A stretch of DNA of 64,000 bases. Source: Leptolinea sp. UBA5366 (GTDB taxonomy: Bacteria; Chloroflexota; Anaerolineae; Anaerolineales; Anaerolineaceae). Positions 26,512-35,169 of this stretch are shown here, piece by piece. The stretch is taken from assembly GCA_002407845.1 (NCBI GenBank), contig DHPK01000028.1, positions 1 to 64,000 of the forward strand, written 5' to 3'. Both the position numbers and the translations under genes were made by a program. Position 1 is the stretch's first letter. Each line of letters starts with the position of its first letter. The notes under the pieces were generated by a model. It was given only the letters and a program-made list of their open reading frames with translations. It was not told the origin of the DNA and ran no database searches.

Positions 26512-27135
26512 TTATGGAATATTCAGGCTGAGACCCGGAACCAGCTGATCCTGAGAAGTGATGCCGTTTTCAATCGCAAGCTGTTCGGGAAACACATCCC
26601 CGAAAATGCAGGCAATGCTGTTCAGCGTGTCGCCGGCTGCAACAGAATATTGGACGGGATGTTCAGCAGAGGCAATCGGACCATGCTTTTCATTCCAGAC
26701 GGAGTTCTGGGGCAGAATCAGAACCGTGCCGGGCTGAATTGCGTTTTCGTTTTCAAAACTGATGTTATTCATTGAATAAAGCTTCAGCCAATCAACATTA
26801 AACCGCCGTGCGATGCATTTCGGCGTCTCTCCCGCCTGCAGCTGATAAAAACCCTGAGGAACTTCGGTCTCAGACGATTCATTGACGATCGGATCAGCAG
26901 CCGATTTCTGAATGCCATCCGTGCTGGATACTGCAATGACTGTGCCGTTCACGTTCACCGGCAGCGGATTTTCATTAATCCATGCCTGCTGCGTTGCTGT
27001 GAACAGCACATCGCGTTCCGGACTGATCGTGACTTTCGTCAGCGGTTGAATCGGTTCAACCACCTTTTCCCGCTTGCAGGCTGGCAAGAGCAGCAGCAGA
27101 ACGAGGGTCAGGAGGATAATTTTTGTCTTTTTCAT
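26512..27135 (-). CDS. LysM-domain lipoprotein
   Basis: A 207-residue exported lipoprotein. The lipobox is LLPAC with C20 as the probable lipid-modified residue. Two LysM-like modules follow at about 97-142 (YQLQAGETPKCIARRFNV) and 162-207 (YSVAAGDTLNSIACIFGD, ending LVPGLSLNIP), which bind peptidoglycan. No catalytic domain is present, so it is a wall-binding surface protein. It begins 29 bases after thrB with a good AAGGAG site and ends directly at the tgt start, so it is co-transcribed with both; the functional link to threonine synthesis and tRNA modification is not apparent. Confidence 0.85.
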   Translation of the reverse strand: MKKTKIILLTLVLLLLLPACKREKVVEPIQPLTKVTISPERDVLFTATQQAWINENPLPVNVNGTVIAVSSTDGIQKSAADPIVNESSETEVPQGFYQLQAGETPKCIARRFNVDWLKLYSMNNISFENENAIQPGTVLILPQNSVWNEKHGPIASAEHPVQYSVAAGDTLNSIACIFGDVFPEQLAIENGITSQDQLVPGLSLNIP

Positions 27136-27164
27136 TTTTTCTCCTTCATCATCGGCTGATTAAA

Positions 27165-28067
27165 TCAATACGCAACCCAGGCGCCTTTCGATGATATGCC
27201 TAAATTATATCCTTCCGCCTGACAGCCTGCCTTTTCAAACGCAAGCCGCATCGCATCCGTCAATCCAGCAGAATTGGTCATGCTGAACGCAATTATTCCC
27301 GACCCAGCACCAGACAGACAAACACCGGCAGCGCCTGCGTCATATCCAGCCTGAACAACTGCCTCGCTGCCCGGAATCAGCGCACGGCGAAAGCGTTCAT
27401 GCAGCCGATCCTGCATCGCAAAACGCAGTCCGGCTTCGTCACCCTCCTGCAGTGCCCGCATCAGGAAAACTGCCCGATTGAGATTAAAAGCGGCATCCTT
27501 AAGACTCACCTTGGACGGAAGCGCCTTTCGAGCAGCGCTTGTCTTCAGGCGAAACTCAGGCACGACAAACCCCAGCTGCCAGCCGGCAACCGGAAAGGAT
27601 TTGTAGACCAGTGCATTATCATCCATCGCTGTGGCAGTCAATCCGCCCATCAGTTCAGGTGTCGCGTTATCCGGATGCCCTTCCATGCGGGCGGCGATAT
27701 CAAGTATCGCATCGGGCTGAACCTGCGTCTGCAGAAAAGCATCGGCTGCCAGCAGTCCGGTCAAAATAGCAGCTGCGCTGGCGCCTAGCCCGGCGCCCAC
27801 CGGAATGCGGTTAACGCTGTGAATCTGAACTTGATCAGGGATCGTTTCCTGCCGAGCCTCGAAAAACTGACAGAAGGATTTCCAGATCAGATTTTTAGCA
27901 GGGTTTTCCATCTGCTGGTCTGAAAACCCTTCTGCAGTAAGGCTGAAAGGCTGAGGCTTAAATGAGAAAGTTGTGTCGTTCCATAAGTCAACCGCTAACC
28001 CGACGCAGTCAAAGCCGGGTCCCAAATTGCTGGTTGACGCCGGAACATGGACACAGAATTCGTTCAC
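27165..28067 (-). CDS. thrB: Homoserine kinase
   Basis: A 300-residue GHMP-family kinase that phosphorylates homoserine in threonine synthesis. It starts with VHVPASTSNLGPGFDCVGLA, and the ATP-binding motif is PVGAGLGASAAAI. GVCLSGAGSGIIAF near the C terminus is the third GHMP motif. The start codon is GTG, sharing one base with the thrC stop (TAGTG), so the two are translationally coupled. Confidence 0.95.
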   Translation of the reverse strand: MNEFCVHVPASTSNLGPGFDCVGLAVDLWNDTTFSFKPQPFSLTAEGFSDQQMENPAKNLIWKSFCQFFEARQETIPDQVQIHSVNRIPVGAGLGASAAAILTGLLAADAFLQTQVQPDAILDIAARMEGHPDNATPELMGGLTATAMDDNALVYKSFPVAGWQLGFVVPEFRLKTSAARKALPSKVSLKDAAFNLNRAVFLMRALQEGDEAGLRFAMQDRLHERFRRALIPGSEAVVQAGYDAGAAGVCLSGAGSGIIAFSMTNSAGLTDAMRLAFEKAGCQAEGYNLGISSKGAWVAY

Positions 28068-29128
28068 TATTTCTTGCCGCCCAGAATGAACTCTGACACT
28101 TCCTTAAAGTCCAACGGCAGTTTGATAGGTTTCACGCCTTTGGACGTGATGATATCCGGGTCTTTCATGCCATGACCGGTGCAGATGATCACGATGCGTT
28201 TACCCTTAGGATCGAGTTCCCCAGATTCAATCTGATTTTTCAATCCAGCCAGACCGGCTGCGGATGCAGGCTCAACCCAGATGCCGTTCGCTGCCAGCAT
28301 CTGCTGCGCTGCCAGAATTTTCTCATCTGAAACGGCGATGATGGCGCCTTTGGATTCCTCCGCTGCGCTCAAAGCTTGTTCACCACGCGCAGGGTTGCCG
28401 ATGCGGATTGCAGTCGCGACAGTTTCCGGGTGCTCGACCGAATGACCCAGCACCAGCGGTGCAGCGCCTTCAGCCTGAACGCCGAGTATCCGCGGCAGTC
28501 CGGTTTTCTTGATGGAATTATATTGAGTGTAGCCCATCCAATAGGCGGAGATGTTGCCGGCATTGCCGACCGGAATGCACATCCAATCAGGCGCGCCGCC
28601 CAAATCATCGCAAATTTCGAATGCGCTTGATTTCTGGCCTTCGAGCCGATGCGGGTTCAGCGAGTTGACCAATTCGATTTCGCTCTTCTGGCTGATCTCA
28701 ATCACAAACGACAGTGCATCATCAAAGGAACCCGGAATCTGGATCACTTCAGCCTGATAGGCAATCGCGCCTGCCAGTTTACCGACTGCGACCTTGCCAT
28801 CCGGAATCATGACGATCGCCCTCAGCCCAGCGCGGTTCGCATAAGCCGCTGCCGATGCCGAGGTGTTGCCGGTTGACGCGCAGATCACGGTTGTCTTCTT
28901 CTTATAGGCTGCCATTGAAATGGCAGCAGTCATGCCGCGATCTTTAAATGAGCCAGTCGGATTCAACCCTTCATACTTAACGAACAGTTCAAATCCGCCG
29001 CCGAGCTTTTCTGCAATCGCCGGCACCGGGATCAACGGCGTGTTCCCCTCGTAGAGAGTAATCGGCGTGATGTCTCCGGGGAGATCAAAATAATCATGAT
29101 AGCGGTCAATAACACCTTTGTAACCCAT
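28067..29128 (-). CDS. thrC: Threonine synthase
   Basis: A 353-residue PLP enzyme converting O-phosphohomoserine to threonine. The PLP-binding lysine sits in LNPTGSFKDRGMTAA, CASTGNTSASAAAYA follows, and the phosphate loop IPVGNAGNISAYWMG is present. The ATG at 29128 has GGAG seven bases upstream; a TTG four codons earlier overlaps that site and is rejected. It is the first gene of the seven-gene minus-strand operon. Confidence 0.95.
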   Translation of the reverse strand: MGYKGVIDRYHDYFDLPGDITPITLYEGNTPLIPVPAIAEKLGGGFELFVKYEGLNPTGSFKDRGMTAAISMAAYKKKTTVICASTGNTSASAAAYANRAGLRAIVMIPDGKVAVGKLAGAIAYQAEVIQIPGSFDDALSFVIEISQKSEIELVNSLNPHRLEGQKSSAFEICDDLGGAPDWMCIPVGNAGNISAYWMGYTQYNSIKKTGLPRILGVQAEGAAPLVLGHSVEHPETVATAIRIGNPARGEQALSAAEESKGAIIAVSDEKILAAQQMLAANGIWVEPASAAGLAGLKNQIESGELDPKGKRIVIICTGHGMKDPDIITSKGVKPIKLPLDFKEVSEFILGGKK

Positions 29129-29140
29129 AGCTGACTCCAA

Positions 29141-29401
29141 ATGATAGATTTTTTGTTATGCGTGTAATTCTAATATAGTTCCGGCAGGATGAGCCGGAAT
29201 CCATGCGGAGGCAGGACTGAATTCAGCAGTTTTTTTCTCACGTTCGTTTGGCTCTATGAAAAATGGGCTATTTACAAATTATTTTTCTTACTCAGGCATG
29301 TCAAAAATATTTCTCTATTTTTGATTCGTGACATTTATCACTTTTAATGCATGTTTTTTATCCATGCTTCGATTCGCTTTATTTTGAATCATATCTATCT
29401 C
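29141..29401. other. AT-rich divergent intergenic region
   Basis: This part of the 29129-29483 gap carries the leader of thrC on the minus strand. I find no clear ORF or riboswitch. CTGAATTCAG near 29217-29226 followed by GCAG and seven T bases is a weak hairpin. The plus-strand promoter at 29402 lies at its right end. Confidence 0.4.
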
Positions 29402-29430
29402 TTGTCCGATAGTATTTTATAAATTATAAT
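29402..29430 (+). promoter_or_regulatory. Sigma-70-type promoter for the uORF and Cna-B protein
   Basis: TTGTCC at 29402-29407, a 17-base spacer, and a perfect TATAAT at 29425-29430. Transcription would start near 29437, upstream of the small ORF at 29484 and the surface protein at 29633. It is the best promoter match in the window. Confidence 0.75.
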
Positions 29431-29483
29431 TCAACGGTTGTTTAATTGAAGTCCAAGCACAATCCTTACGCCTTGGAGTCAAT

Positions 29484-29636
29484 ATGGATAAATATCACAA
29501 GATTGCATTAAGGAACACATTGATATCAAACAATAACGATAAATTGGATAATAGCTTTTTCTCGATTGATTGCAACCACTTATTTGTTGTGATGAGATAT
29601 TTATTTACTGTAATTCCAAATGGGAGCAATTCATGA
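29484..29636 (+). CDS. Candidate 50-residue upstream ORF coupled to the surface-protein gene
   Basis: A 50-codon ORF begins with an ATG that has GGAG seven bases upstream (CTTGGAGTCAAT) and ends with a TGA overlapping the next ATG as ATGA at 29633-29636. The predicted peptide starts MDKYHKIALRNTL, has no signal peptide, zinc motif or clear membrane helix (LFVVMRYLFTVI is modestly hydrophobic), and is AT-rich in codon use. Translation is suggested by the ribosome site, promoter and coupling. It may be a leader that sets the translation rate of the downstream gene. I recognise no homologue. Confidence 0.45.
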   Translation: MDKYHKIALRNTLISNNNDKLDNSFFSIDCNHLFVVMRYLFTVIPNGSNS

Positions 29637-31360
29637 GAAACATTCAAAAACCGATAATAATTGCTTTGTTTTCTTTGATCCTCTTTGCAGCCTGCCTGAA
29701 TGGCGTTGCTGCGCAAGGAGAGGTTCAGAATCAAAAAACTTCAATAACGGCAACAAAAGTCTGGAGCTTAGGCGGGATTTTGGAACGCCCCCGGATTTGG
29801 TTTAAGTTGTATCGGCAAGCGGGACCGGACGGACCGGTTCAGGAAGTCCCAACGGCGGAAGCCCCGGTAAAAGAAGTCCCCGCAGCAGCAGCGACTCCAA
29901 TTGCCACCCAAACTGTTACTTGGGATAATCTGGACACCCATTCGCCCGGAAACATCCAATATATTTACAGTGTCAAAGAAACCGATCAGAATGGCATTCC
30001 GATGAACCCGGCAAAGTTTCTCAAAGTCGAATACGGTCTGACTGTCCTGAACAAGTACGCGCCTGGTCCTTATTATCATGTATTAGCCAGAAAGTATTGG
30101 CACAATCTGAAAGATACGGATCAAAGACCTACATATACTTTGGTTTTAAAGCAGAATGATATTTTAATGGCGGGGAAACAACAAATAATGATTCCTCCGG
30201 CATATATCTATATGTGGAGTCCAGTTGACCTATATGAAACAGGCAGCACCCCTTATCGCTATTCGGTGGATGAGCAGCCAGTGCCGAACGGTTATGACCT
30301 TACCGTAAAAATGGGATTCCAGACGATCCAGACCGCTGGCGGAGACATGATTTTTCCCGATCCTCACACCTGGGAAATCCATAATGAATATACCGGCGGA
30401 CCTAAAAAATCGGTCACTGGTACCAAGGTCTGGCAGGGCGGTTCTAAACCGAATGTCTGGTTCAAGCTGCAGCGCGAAACTGCGAAAATCCCAATTCAGG
30501 ATGTTCCAGACGCTGAATTGAAACTGATCAGCGCTGTGAACCTGACAGCAACCTGGGATAATCTCCCGACCTATGCGACGACATCGGAAGCTTACATCTA
30601 TTCAATCATCGAAACGGATGCGCACGGCAATCCTCTGACGCTGCCGAACTACGACATGACCATCAGTGAAGACCGGCTGACGATCACAAACACGGACAAT
30701 ACGCAGGGAAAAATCAGGGTCAAAATTATCACCTACCCGGGTGCTGGCGACCCAACCCGATTCAGCTTTGAGACAAGCGGTGTCGGCTGGGTCCCGTTCG
30801 ATCTTTCAGCCGCGGATCAGCCCAACGAGCAGTCCGTAAAAGGAGGCATGTATGCCATCACTCAAACCCACAACCCCACCATGCCGCTGCTGGATTCATT
30901 CTGCGAATCCTCCATCATGAATAAATCGCAGCAGCCGGACAGAATTGAGCTCGCCGATGGTGAAACAGTAAGCTGCACGTTTATCAACGTCCCGCCTAAC
31001 AGCATCGCAGTGAAAAAACTCACAGCAGGAATAACGGATGAAACTTTCGAGTTCGAAGGCGCGCTGGCAGGAAAAATCAAGAATGGGGGTTATCTGGTCA
31101 AGACGGACGCAGATCCGGACGGCAGCCTCTGGGAAGTGAAAGAGGCGGCTAAAAATGGCTGGAAGCTCGATTCAATCACCTGCAAAGAAACGAATGCTGC
31201 GAACAGCGAACTGTTGACCGAGGTGCAGATAGATAGAAACCGAGTGATGTTTGGTCTGGATCAGGGCGAAGTGATTTTATGCACTTTCATAAATAAACAG
31301 TTTATTGAATTGCCCTCCACCGGTTTTCCAGTGGAATCGTCCGTCAGCCCCCAGCAATAA
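29633..31360 (+). CDS. Secreted Cna-B repeat surface protein with C-terminal LPSTGF
   Basis: A 575-residue exported protein. The ATG at 29633 has GGGAG upstream and overlaps the stop of a small ORF; a longer in-frame ORF begins at 29570 but lacks a ribosome site. The signal peptide spans about 1-27, with FAAC as a possible lipobox or VAAQG as a signal peptidase I site. At least three Cna-B-like modules occupy about residues 35-350 (TKVWSLGGILERPRIWFKLY, YIYSVKETDQNG, TKVWQGGSKPNVWFKLQR, YIYSIIETDAHG). Two further prealbumin-like domains reach the end. The tail is LPSTGF plus ten polar residues and no membrane helix, as in 197-2212. The 'CTFINKQ' before the tail is nearly identical in both proteins, showing recent common ancestry. 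Confidence 0.82.
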   Translation: MRNIQKPIIIALFSLILFAACLNGVAAQGEVQNQKTSITATKVWSLGGILERPRIWFKLYRQAGPDGPVQEVPTAEAPVKEVPAAAATPIATQTVTWDNLDTHSPGNIQYIYSVKETDQNGIPMNPAKFLKVEYGLTVLNKYAPGPYYHVLARKYWHNLKDTDQRPTYTLVLKQNDILMAGKQQIMIPPAYIYMWSPVDLYETGSTPYRYSVDEQPVPNGYDLTVKMGFQTIQTAGGDMIFPDPHTWEIHNEYTGGPKKSVTGTKVWQGGSKPNVWFKLQRETAKIPIQDVPDAELKLISAVNLTATWDNLPTYATTSEAYIYSIIETDAHGNPLTLPNYDMTISEDRLTITNTDNTQGKIRVKIITYPGAGDPTRFSFETSGVGWVPFDLSAADQPNEQSVKGGMYAITQTHNPTMPLLDSFCESSIMNKSQQPDRIELADGETVSCTFINVPPNSIAVKKLTAGITDETFEFEGALAGKIKNGGYLVKTDADPDGSLWEVKEAAKNGWKLDSITCKETNAANSELLTEVQIDRNRVMFGLDQGEVILCTFINKQFIELPSTGFPVESSVSPQQ

Positions 31361-31367
31361 AGCATTG

Positions 31368-31392
31368 CACTGCCAGATAGCGGTGTTTTTTT
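31368..31392 (+). terminator. Possible terminator after the Cna-B protein
   Basis: CACTG at 31368-31372 can pair with CGGTG at 31381-31385 (one wobble pair) and is followed by seven T bases. The stem is short. Confidence 0.45.
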
Positions 31393-31461
31393 CAAAAAAG
31401 GCAGCGTGAGAGACTGCACGAGGTGCCAAAAAGTAATTAATCGAATTTGTCACACATAACC

Positions 31462-31498
31462 AAAAAGAATCGAGCAATTTACACTCGATTCTTTTTTT
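31462..31498. terminator. Bidirectional terminator between convergent genes
   Basis: AAAAAGAATCGAG (31462-31474) pairs with CTCGATTCTTTTT (31484-31496), with A and T tracts outside, so it can end both the plus-strand surface-protein transcript and the minus-strand hydrolase transcript. Confidence 0.85.
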
Positions 31499-31521
31499 CA
31501 TTATGTCTCACTTCCGATGGC

Positions 31522-32481
31522 TCACTCCAGCGCAATCAGTTCGTGAATCTTCTCCTCATACAAGTCCGGATAATCGAAGAATACATCAGCGTGTTCACTG
31601 TCCGCGACGGTCAGCATCAGTTTGCGGTTTCCTTGAATAGCCGTAAAAATGTCCTGCCCCATATGCGGCGGTGTCACAGTGTCAAGTTCGGAAGTGACAA
31701 TCAGAATTGGAATATCATCCGCTTGCGCGATCTGCGCCGGCACATTCACGTCATCAAAATCAAATCCGAGTTTCTGTTTCAGCATCAGATTTCCCAGCTG
31801 GAGGGCAAAAGGAACCGGCAGCCCGCCCATGTCAATCTGCTGCAATCCCATTTCAGTCATTTCTTTGCCATCTGAGACCGGACTGTCAAGCACCGCAAAT
31901 GCCAGCTTGCCTTTCGAGGCATCCGAACCCAGGTACAGCCCAACTGTCGCCCCCCCGAACGAGACTCCCCAGACGCCGATCTGAATCGGTTCAGCCGCCT
32001 GGCTGATCACGTAATCCACCACATCTGCCAGATCGTTCTTTTCAAGGTATCCGAACGTGTTATAAGGTGCAGTGTTTTCGCCGGAACTGCGCTGATCATA
32101 AGCAATCACATTAAACCCGTTTCGCAAAAACATTTCAGCAACGGGAAAAACTGTCAGACGGTTGCCGCCTAGTCCATGAACCATCACAACCGTATCGCGC
32201 GCATGATCCCCGTCGCTGGAGATCCAAGATGCGGGAATTTCATGATCCGAGTGTGTCGACGGAATAGCGATAGAGGTGACCGTATATGCTGTTTCAAAAG
32301 CCTTCAGATCAAATTCAATTTTTTCAAAAAACCGGTAGCTGGATTCGAGGGAGGTATCTTTATTCGTCGTGAGATTCGTGATCCCCTGAAAAATCTGATT
32401 GCCAATCATCAAAACTGCCCCAATGCTCAATATAGCTAATAGAACCAGCAGGGCGAGGCTGATCTTCCAAAATCTTTTCAT
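31522..32481 (-). CDS. Membrane-anchored alpha/beta hydrolase
   Basis: A 319-residue protein with one N-terminal membrane helix (about 7-28) and an extracytoplasmic alpha/beta-hydrolase domain. The oxyanion region is MVHGLGGNR, the nucleophile is Ser174 in GVSFGG, and the acid and base are Asp267 (SELDTVTP) and His297 (DSEHADVF). The layout resembles YqkD/BEM46-type hydrolases, whose natural substrates are mostly unknown. The start is an ATG at 32481 nine bases after the stop of the Xre gene, with which it is co-transcribed. Confidence 0.85.
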   Translation of the reverse strand: MKRFWKISLALLVLLAILSIGAVLMIGNQIFQGITNLTTNKDTSLESSYRFFEKIEFDLKAFETAYTVTSIAIPSTHSDHEIPASWISSDGDHARDTVVMVHGLGGNRLTVFPVAEMFLRNGFNVIAYDQRSSGENTAPYNTFGYLEKNDLADVVDYVISQAAEPIQIGVWGVSFGGATVGLYLGSDASKGKLAFAVLDSPVSDGKEMTEMGLQQIDMGGLPVPFALQLGNLMLKQKLGFDFDDVNVPAQIAQADDIPILIVTSELDTVTPPHMGQDIFTAIQGNRKLMLTVADSEHADVFFDYPDLYEEKIHELIALE

Positions 32482-32490
32482 TTGCAAAGC

Positions 32491-32706
32491 TTAATCGATA
32501 TCCTGAGTATACTCGAGCAAGTCTCCCGGCTGACAGTCAAGAGCAGCGCAAAGCTTTGACAAAGTATCCAGTTTAATCGCCTTAGATTTTCCGTTCTTTA
32601 AAATTGAAATATTCGCCATCGTAATTCCAACCCGTCGGGAAAGTTCTGTCACACTCATTTTTCTTCGTGCCAGCATTACATCCAGAGTCACATTTATTCC
32701 CATCAT
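32491..32706 (-). CDS. Small Xre-type (Cro/C1) helix-turn-helix regulator
   Basis: A 71-residue DNA-binding protein made up of one HTH_3/YozG-like domain: LARRKMSVTELSRRVGITMA, ISILKNGKSKAIKLDTLSKL, then CQPGDLLEY. Such short regulators act as dimers and often control the adjacent gene. It lies directly upstream of the hydrolase, so that gene is the most likely target. Two adjacent ATG codons follow GAGGA; the exact start is uncertain by one codon. Confidence 0.85.
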   Translation of the reverse strand: MMGINVTLDVMLARRKMSVTELSRRVGITMANISILKNGKSKAIKLDTLSKLCAALDCQPGDLLEYTQDID

Positions 32707-32768
32707 TCCTCACACCTGTCTTTTTTAATTCTTTTTAACGGGTTAACTCACCCGATCCAGCAACTAAA

Positions 32769-32774
32769 ATTATA
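32769..32774 (-). promoter_or_regulatory. -10 element for the Xre-hydrolase unit
   Basis: TATAAT on the minus strand 63 bases before the Xre start codon. There is no good -35 at normal spacing. The 32707-32870 gap holds nothing else that I recognise. Confidence 0.35.
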
Positions 32775-32870
32775 TGTTGGAATTACGGTTAATTCGATAA
32801 AAGTTTATTATTTTACAATATCTTTTCAAACGGAATGTTATGTAAAAGTCTTGTAAAATTCGAAAAGGGA

Positions 32871-33413
32871 TTAGCCCATCCGGATCAGAACTTTTCGGAC
32901 TGTATTGAGGTTTCTGGAGGTTAAGCGGCTCTTATATTTTTTTGAACCGAGAATTTTACTGCCAAAGGCCGACGTCAGTGTTTCGCCTTTTGGCACAACC
33001 CAGAGGCAGTCGGAAGATAAAACCGTGAGAGACTCCGGCAAGTCTGCATTCACTGCCTGAAACTGCTGCTCCAGCTCCTCTGCCAGTCCCGGTTCATCGA
33101 GAAACAGCAAATAAGCATAGCAATCCGACCCAACCGAAATTTTATCTGCCCCTTCGATCGCTGCTGCCAGCTGGTCGCGGTTGCGAATGAAAGCATAAGC
33201 ATCGTACTGAAAACGCTCGCACAGCATTCGTTCAACCCGCTGCCTCAGCTGACTCAGATCCGATTCATCCGCTGAAAAGAGAACATTTCCGGTATTCAGG
33301 ATCGTCTGAACTTTCTGAAATCCTTCCTCCTCAAACGATTTCCGCAAGTCTTCCATGCAAATCGCAATTCCGTTAACATTGATCCCGCGTAAAAATGCGC
33401 AATAGTTCTGCAT
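32871..33413 (-). CDS. DUF1697 family protein
   Basis: A 180-residue cytoplasmic protein of the DUF1697 family, recognised by its start CAFLRGINVNG, the VQTILNTGNVLFSA segment and the closing TSRNLNTVRKVLIRM. Structures of the family exist but the function is unknown. Length is typical. Its start faces the papain-like gene on the other strand, 65 bases away. Confidence 0.88.
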   Translation of the reverse strand: MQNYCAFLRGINVNGIAICMEDLRKSFEEEGFQKVQTILNTGNVLFSADESDLSQLRQRVERMLCERFQYDAYAFIRNRDQLAAAIEGADKISVGSDCYAYLLFLDEPGLAEELEQQFQAVNADLPESLTVLSSDCLWVVPKGETLTSAFGSKILGSKKYKSRLTSRNLNTVRKVLIRMG

Positions 33414-33457
33414 CCATAACTCCCTGGCTGATTCAGGATTTTCAATTCTATTTATTT

Positions 33458-33475
33458 TATAATCATAGCAGAGGG
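33458..33475 (+). promoter_or_regulatory. -10 element and ribosome site for the first papain-like gene
   Basis: TATAAT at 33458-33463 is followed by GAGGG at 33471-33475 and the ATG at 33479. The untranslated leader would be very short, under ten bases. Confidence 0.4.
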
Positions 33476-33478
33476 ATT

Positions 33479-35158
33479 ATGAAACGAAGGTTATTCGGTG
33501 CGCTGCTTATCTGTCTGCAGGGGGTCTTTCTCCTCAGTTCCGGGCCAGCAGCAGCCGCAGACTATGACATTGATACGGATTTCCGCCCAGTCAGGGACGG
33601 GTTCAGCTTTGAAAATTATGGCAATGAAATTTGCAAAGATGAATCCTGTGACCAAACGGAGATTTCTATCAACTTGTCTGCCAGCGAGATGCGCCGCATG
33701 TTCGGCAGCCAAGTCTGCCGAAAGATTCTGCCGGGGGATGAATGCCTGCTTTACAAAGTGGCAGAAACCTGGATGAACAACGTGAATCAAGAAATGGATC
33801 AAGGGCACTGCGAGGGGATGGCAGTGCTCAGTTCGCTGTTTTATGCTGATGTGCTAAATCCCAAAATGTTCGGAGCTGATACGGTGAGCGAGCTGACGCT
33901 GAAGGACAACCCGGAGCTGCAGCAGGAGATCGCCTATTGGTATGCTACTCAATGGTTCATGGACGATTATCTGATCGAAAATGACCCGATCACGCAGCTA
34001 AAAATCTTGATCTCTGAGTTGAAGGACAATCCAAAACTGCTTGTGCCAGTCGGCATCTATCAGAACGGCACGGATTTTGGGCACACCTTGGTAGCCTACG
34101 CAATTTCAGACCGTGGGAACGGCGTTTACTGGGTGATGGTTTACGACAGCAATTTTCCGAATGAGGAACGGCATCTGACCATTGACGTTTCCGATAATTC
34201 TTGGCAATATCAGAGTTTGTCCTTCCCTGAAAAAAAAGTGATCACGTATGAGGGCAGCGGGCAAAAAAATCCACTCCAACTGGCGCCGATCAATTCAAGG
34301 TTCGGTCATTATCCCTGCAATTTTTGCCCGGTTGAGACAGTCATTCAGGATTCTGATCCGGAGCAGACTGAACAGGCTTTCGGGATGAATCAGATCATCG
34401 TCGATACCGGTGTCAATCTTTTCATCGAAAATGAAGCAGGGCAGCGTTCCGGGTTTGATTGGGAAAACGGGGCAGTTTTAAATCAAATTCCTGAGGCAAA
34501 TATCCGCAAAACCCCGGACATGACCTCTGCAGTTCTGCCAAGGGACATGTCCTTTTTTCTGTGGATGAACGACCCGAACAATCGGGACTGGAAGACTTTT
34601 AATGTCTCAATTTCCTCACCAGGGTCGCTGCTCTATCTGGAAAATATCATCGAGTCTTATGATTTTCCCAATCTGATTTATCGTCCCAAAACATTTTCAG
34701 AGATCGAAGGTTCATTTTATGAGACTTATGAAATCGTCTCACTGCCGCGGGAATTACCAGAAATCCATTTCATCACCAGTCACGGCATCCAAGAATTCCG
34801 CCTTGACATGACCCTGACCGCTGCCGGCAATGCAGCAATGAATGCGAACATGAACGTTCTTCTAACGCACATTCCAGACTCCCGTTTGTTCGGAATTGAG
34901 TTTTACCCCGCAAAGGAAACCGCTGCTGAGCAATTTGACCAAATTTCATTTCTGATCAGCGGGAAATTGTATCGTTATGATGATCAGGGAGAAACTGAAA
35001 TCAGCTTCGGTTTCGACCCTTCCTTTCAAGTGAATATAAACGGCAGCCTGCTGCTCGACTATAATTCCTGGCAGGAAACCGGTTATCTTGAAATCCTGAC
35101 AGATGTGGACGGGGATTCCGTCTACGAGTCTGAGAAAACCATTCAAATCGAATCATAG
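33479..35158 (+). CDS. Secreted putative papain-fold (Cys-His-Asp) protein, copy 1
   Basis: A 559-residue exported protein. The ATG at 33479 has GAGGG four bases upstream; an ORF start at 33395 lacks one. The signal peptide ends near SGPAAAA. The N-terminal 280 residues contain GHCEGMAVLSSLF (Cys111), GHTLVAYA (His202) and MVYDSNFPNEER (Asp223), the same order and spacing as in its neighbour, consistent with a papain/NlpC-like cysteine hydrolase. CNFCPVE at the end of this region is a possible metal or disulfide pair. The remaining part is a beta-rich region ending in an EF-like DVDGDSVYESE. I know no named family for it; hydrolase activity is inferred from the residues only. Confidence 0.7.
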   Translation: MKRRLFGALLICLQGVFLLSSGPAAAADYDIDTDFRPVRDGFSFENYGNEICKDESCDQTEISINLSASEMRRMFGSQVCRKILPGDECLLYKVAETWMNNVNQEMDQGHCEGMAVLSSLFYADVLNPKMFGADTVSELTLKDNPELQQEIAYWYATQWFMDDYLIENDPITQLKILISELKDNPKLLVPVGIYQNGTDFGHTLVAYAISDRGNGVYWVMVYDSNFPNEERHLTIDVSDNSWQYQSLSFPEKKVITYEGSGQKNPLQLAPINSRFGHYPCNFCPVETVIQDSDPEQTEQAFGMNQIIVDTGVNLFIENEAGQRSGFDWENGAVLNQIPEANIRKTPDMTSAVLPRDMSFFLWMNDPNNRDWKTFNVSISSPGSLLYLENIIESYDFPNLIYRPKTFSEIEGSFYETYEIVSLPRELPEIHFITSHGIQEFRLDMTLTAAGNAAMNANMNVLLTHIPDSRLFGIEFYPAKETAAEQFDQISFLISGKLYRYDDQGETEISFGFDPSFQVNINGSLLLDYNSWQETGYLEILTDVDGDSVYESEKTIQIES

Positions 35159-35169
35159 AAGAGGGTGCT

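Noticed and set aside
29495..29734. Minus-strand 79-residue ORF in the leader of the Cna-B gene
   Set aside because: It has no ribosome site and overlaps the signal-peptide coding region. The plus-strand ORF in the same place has better signals.
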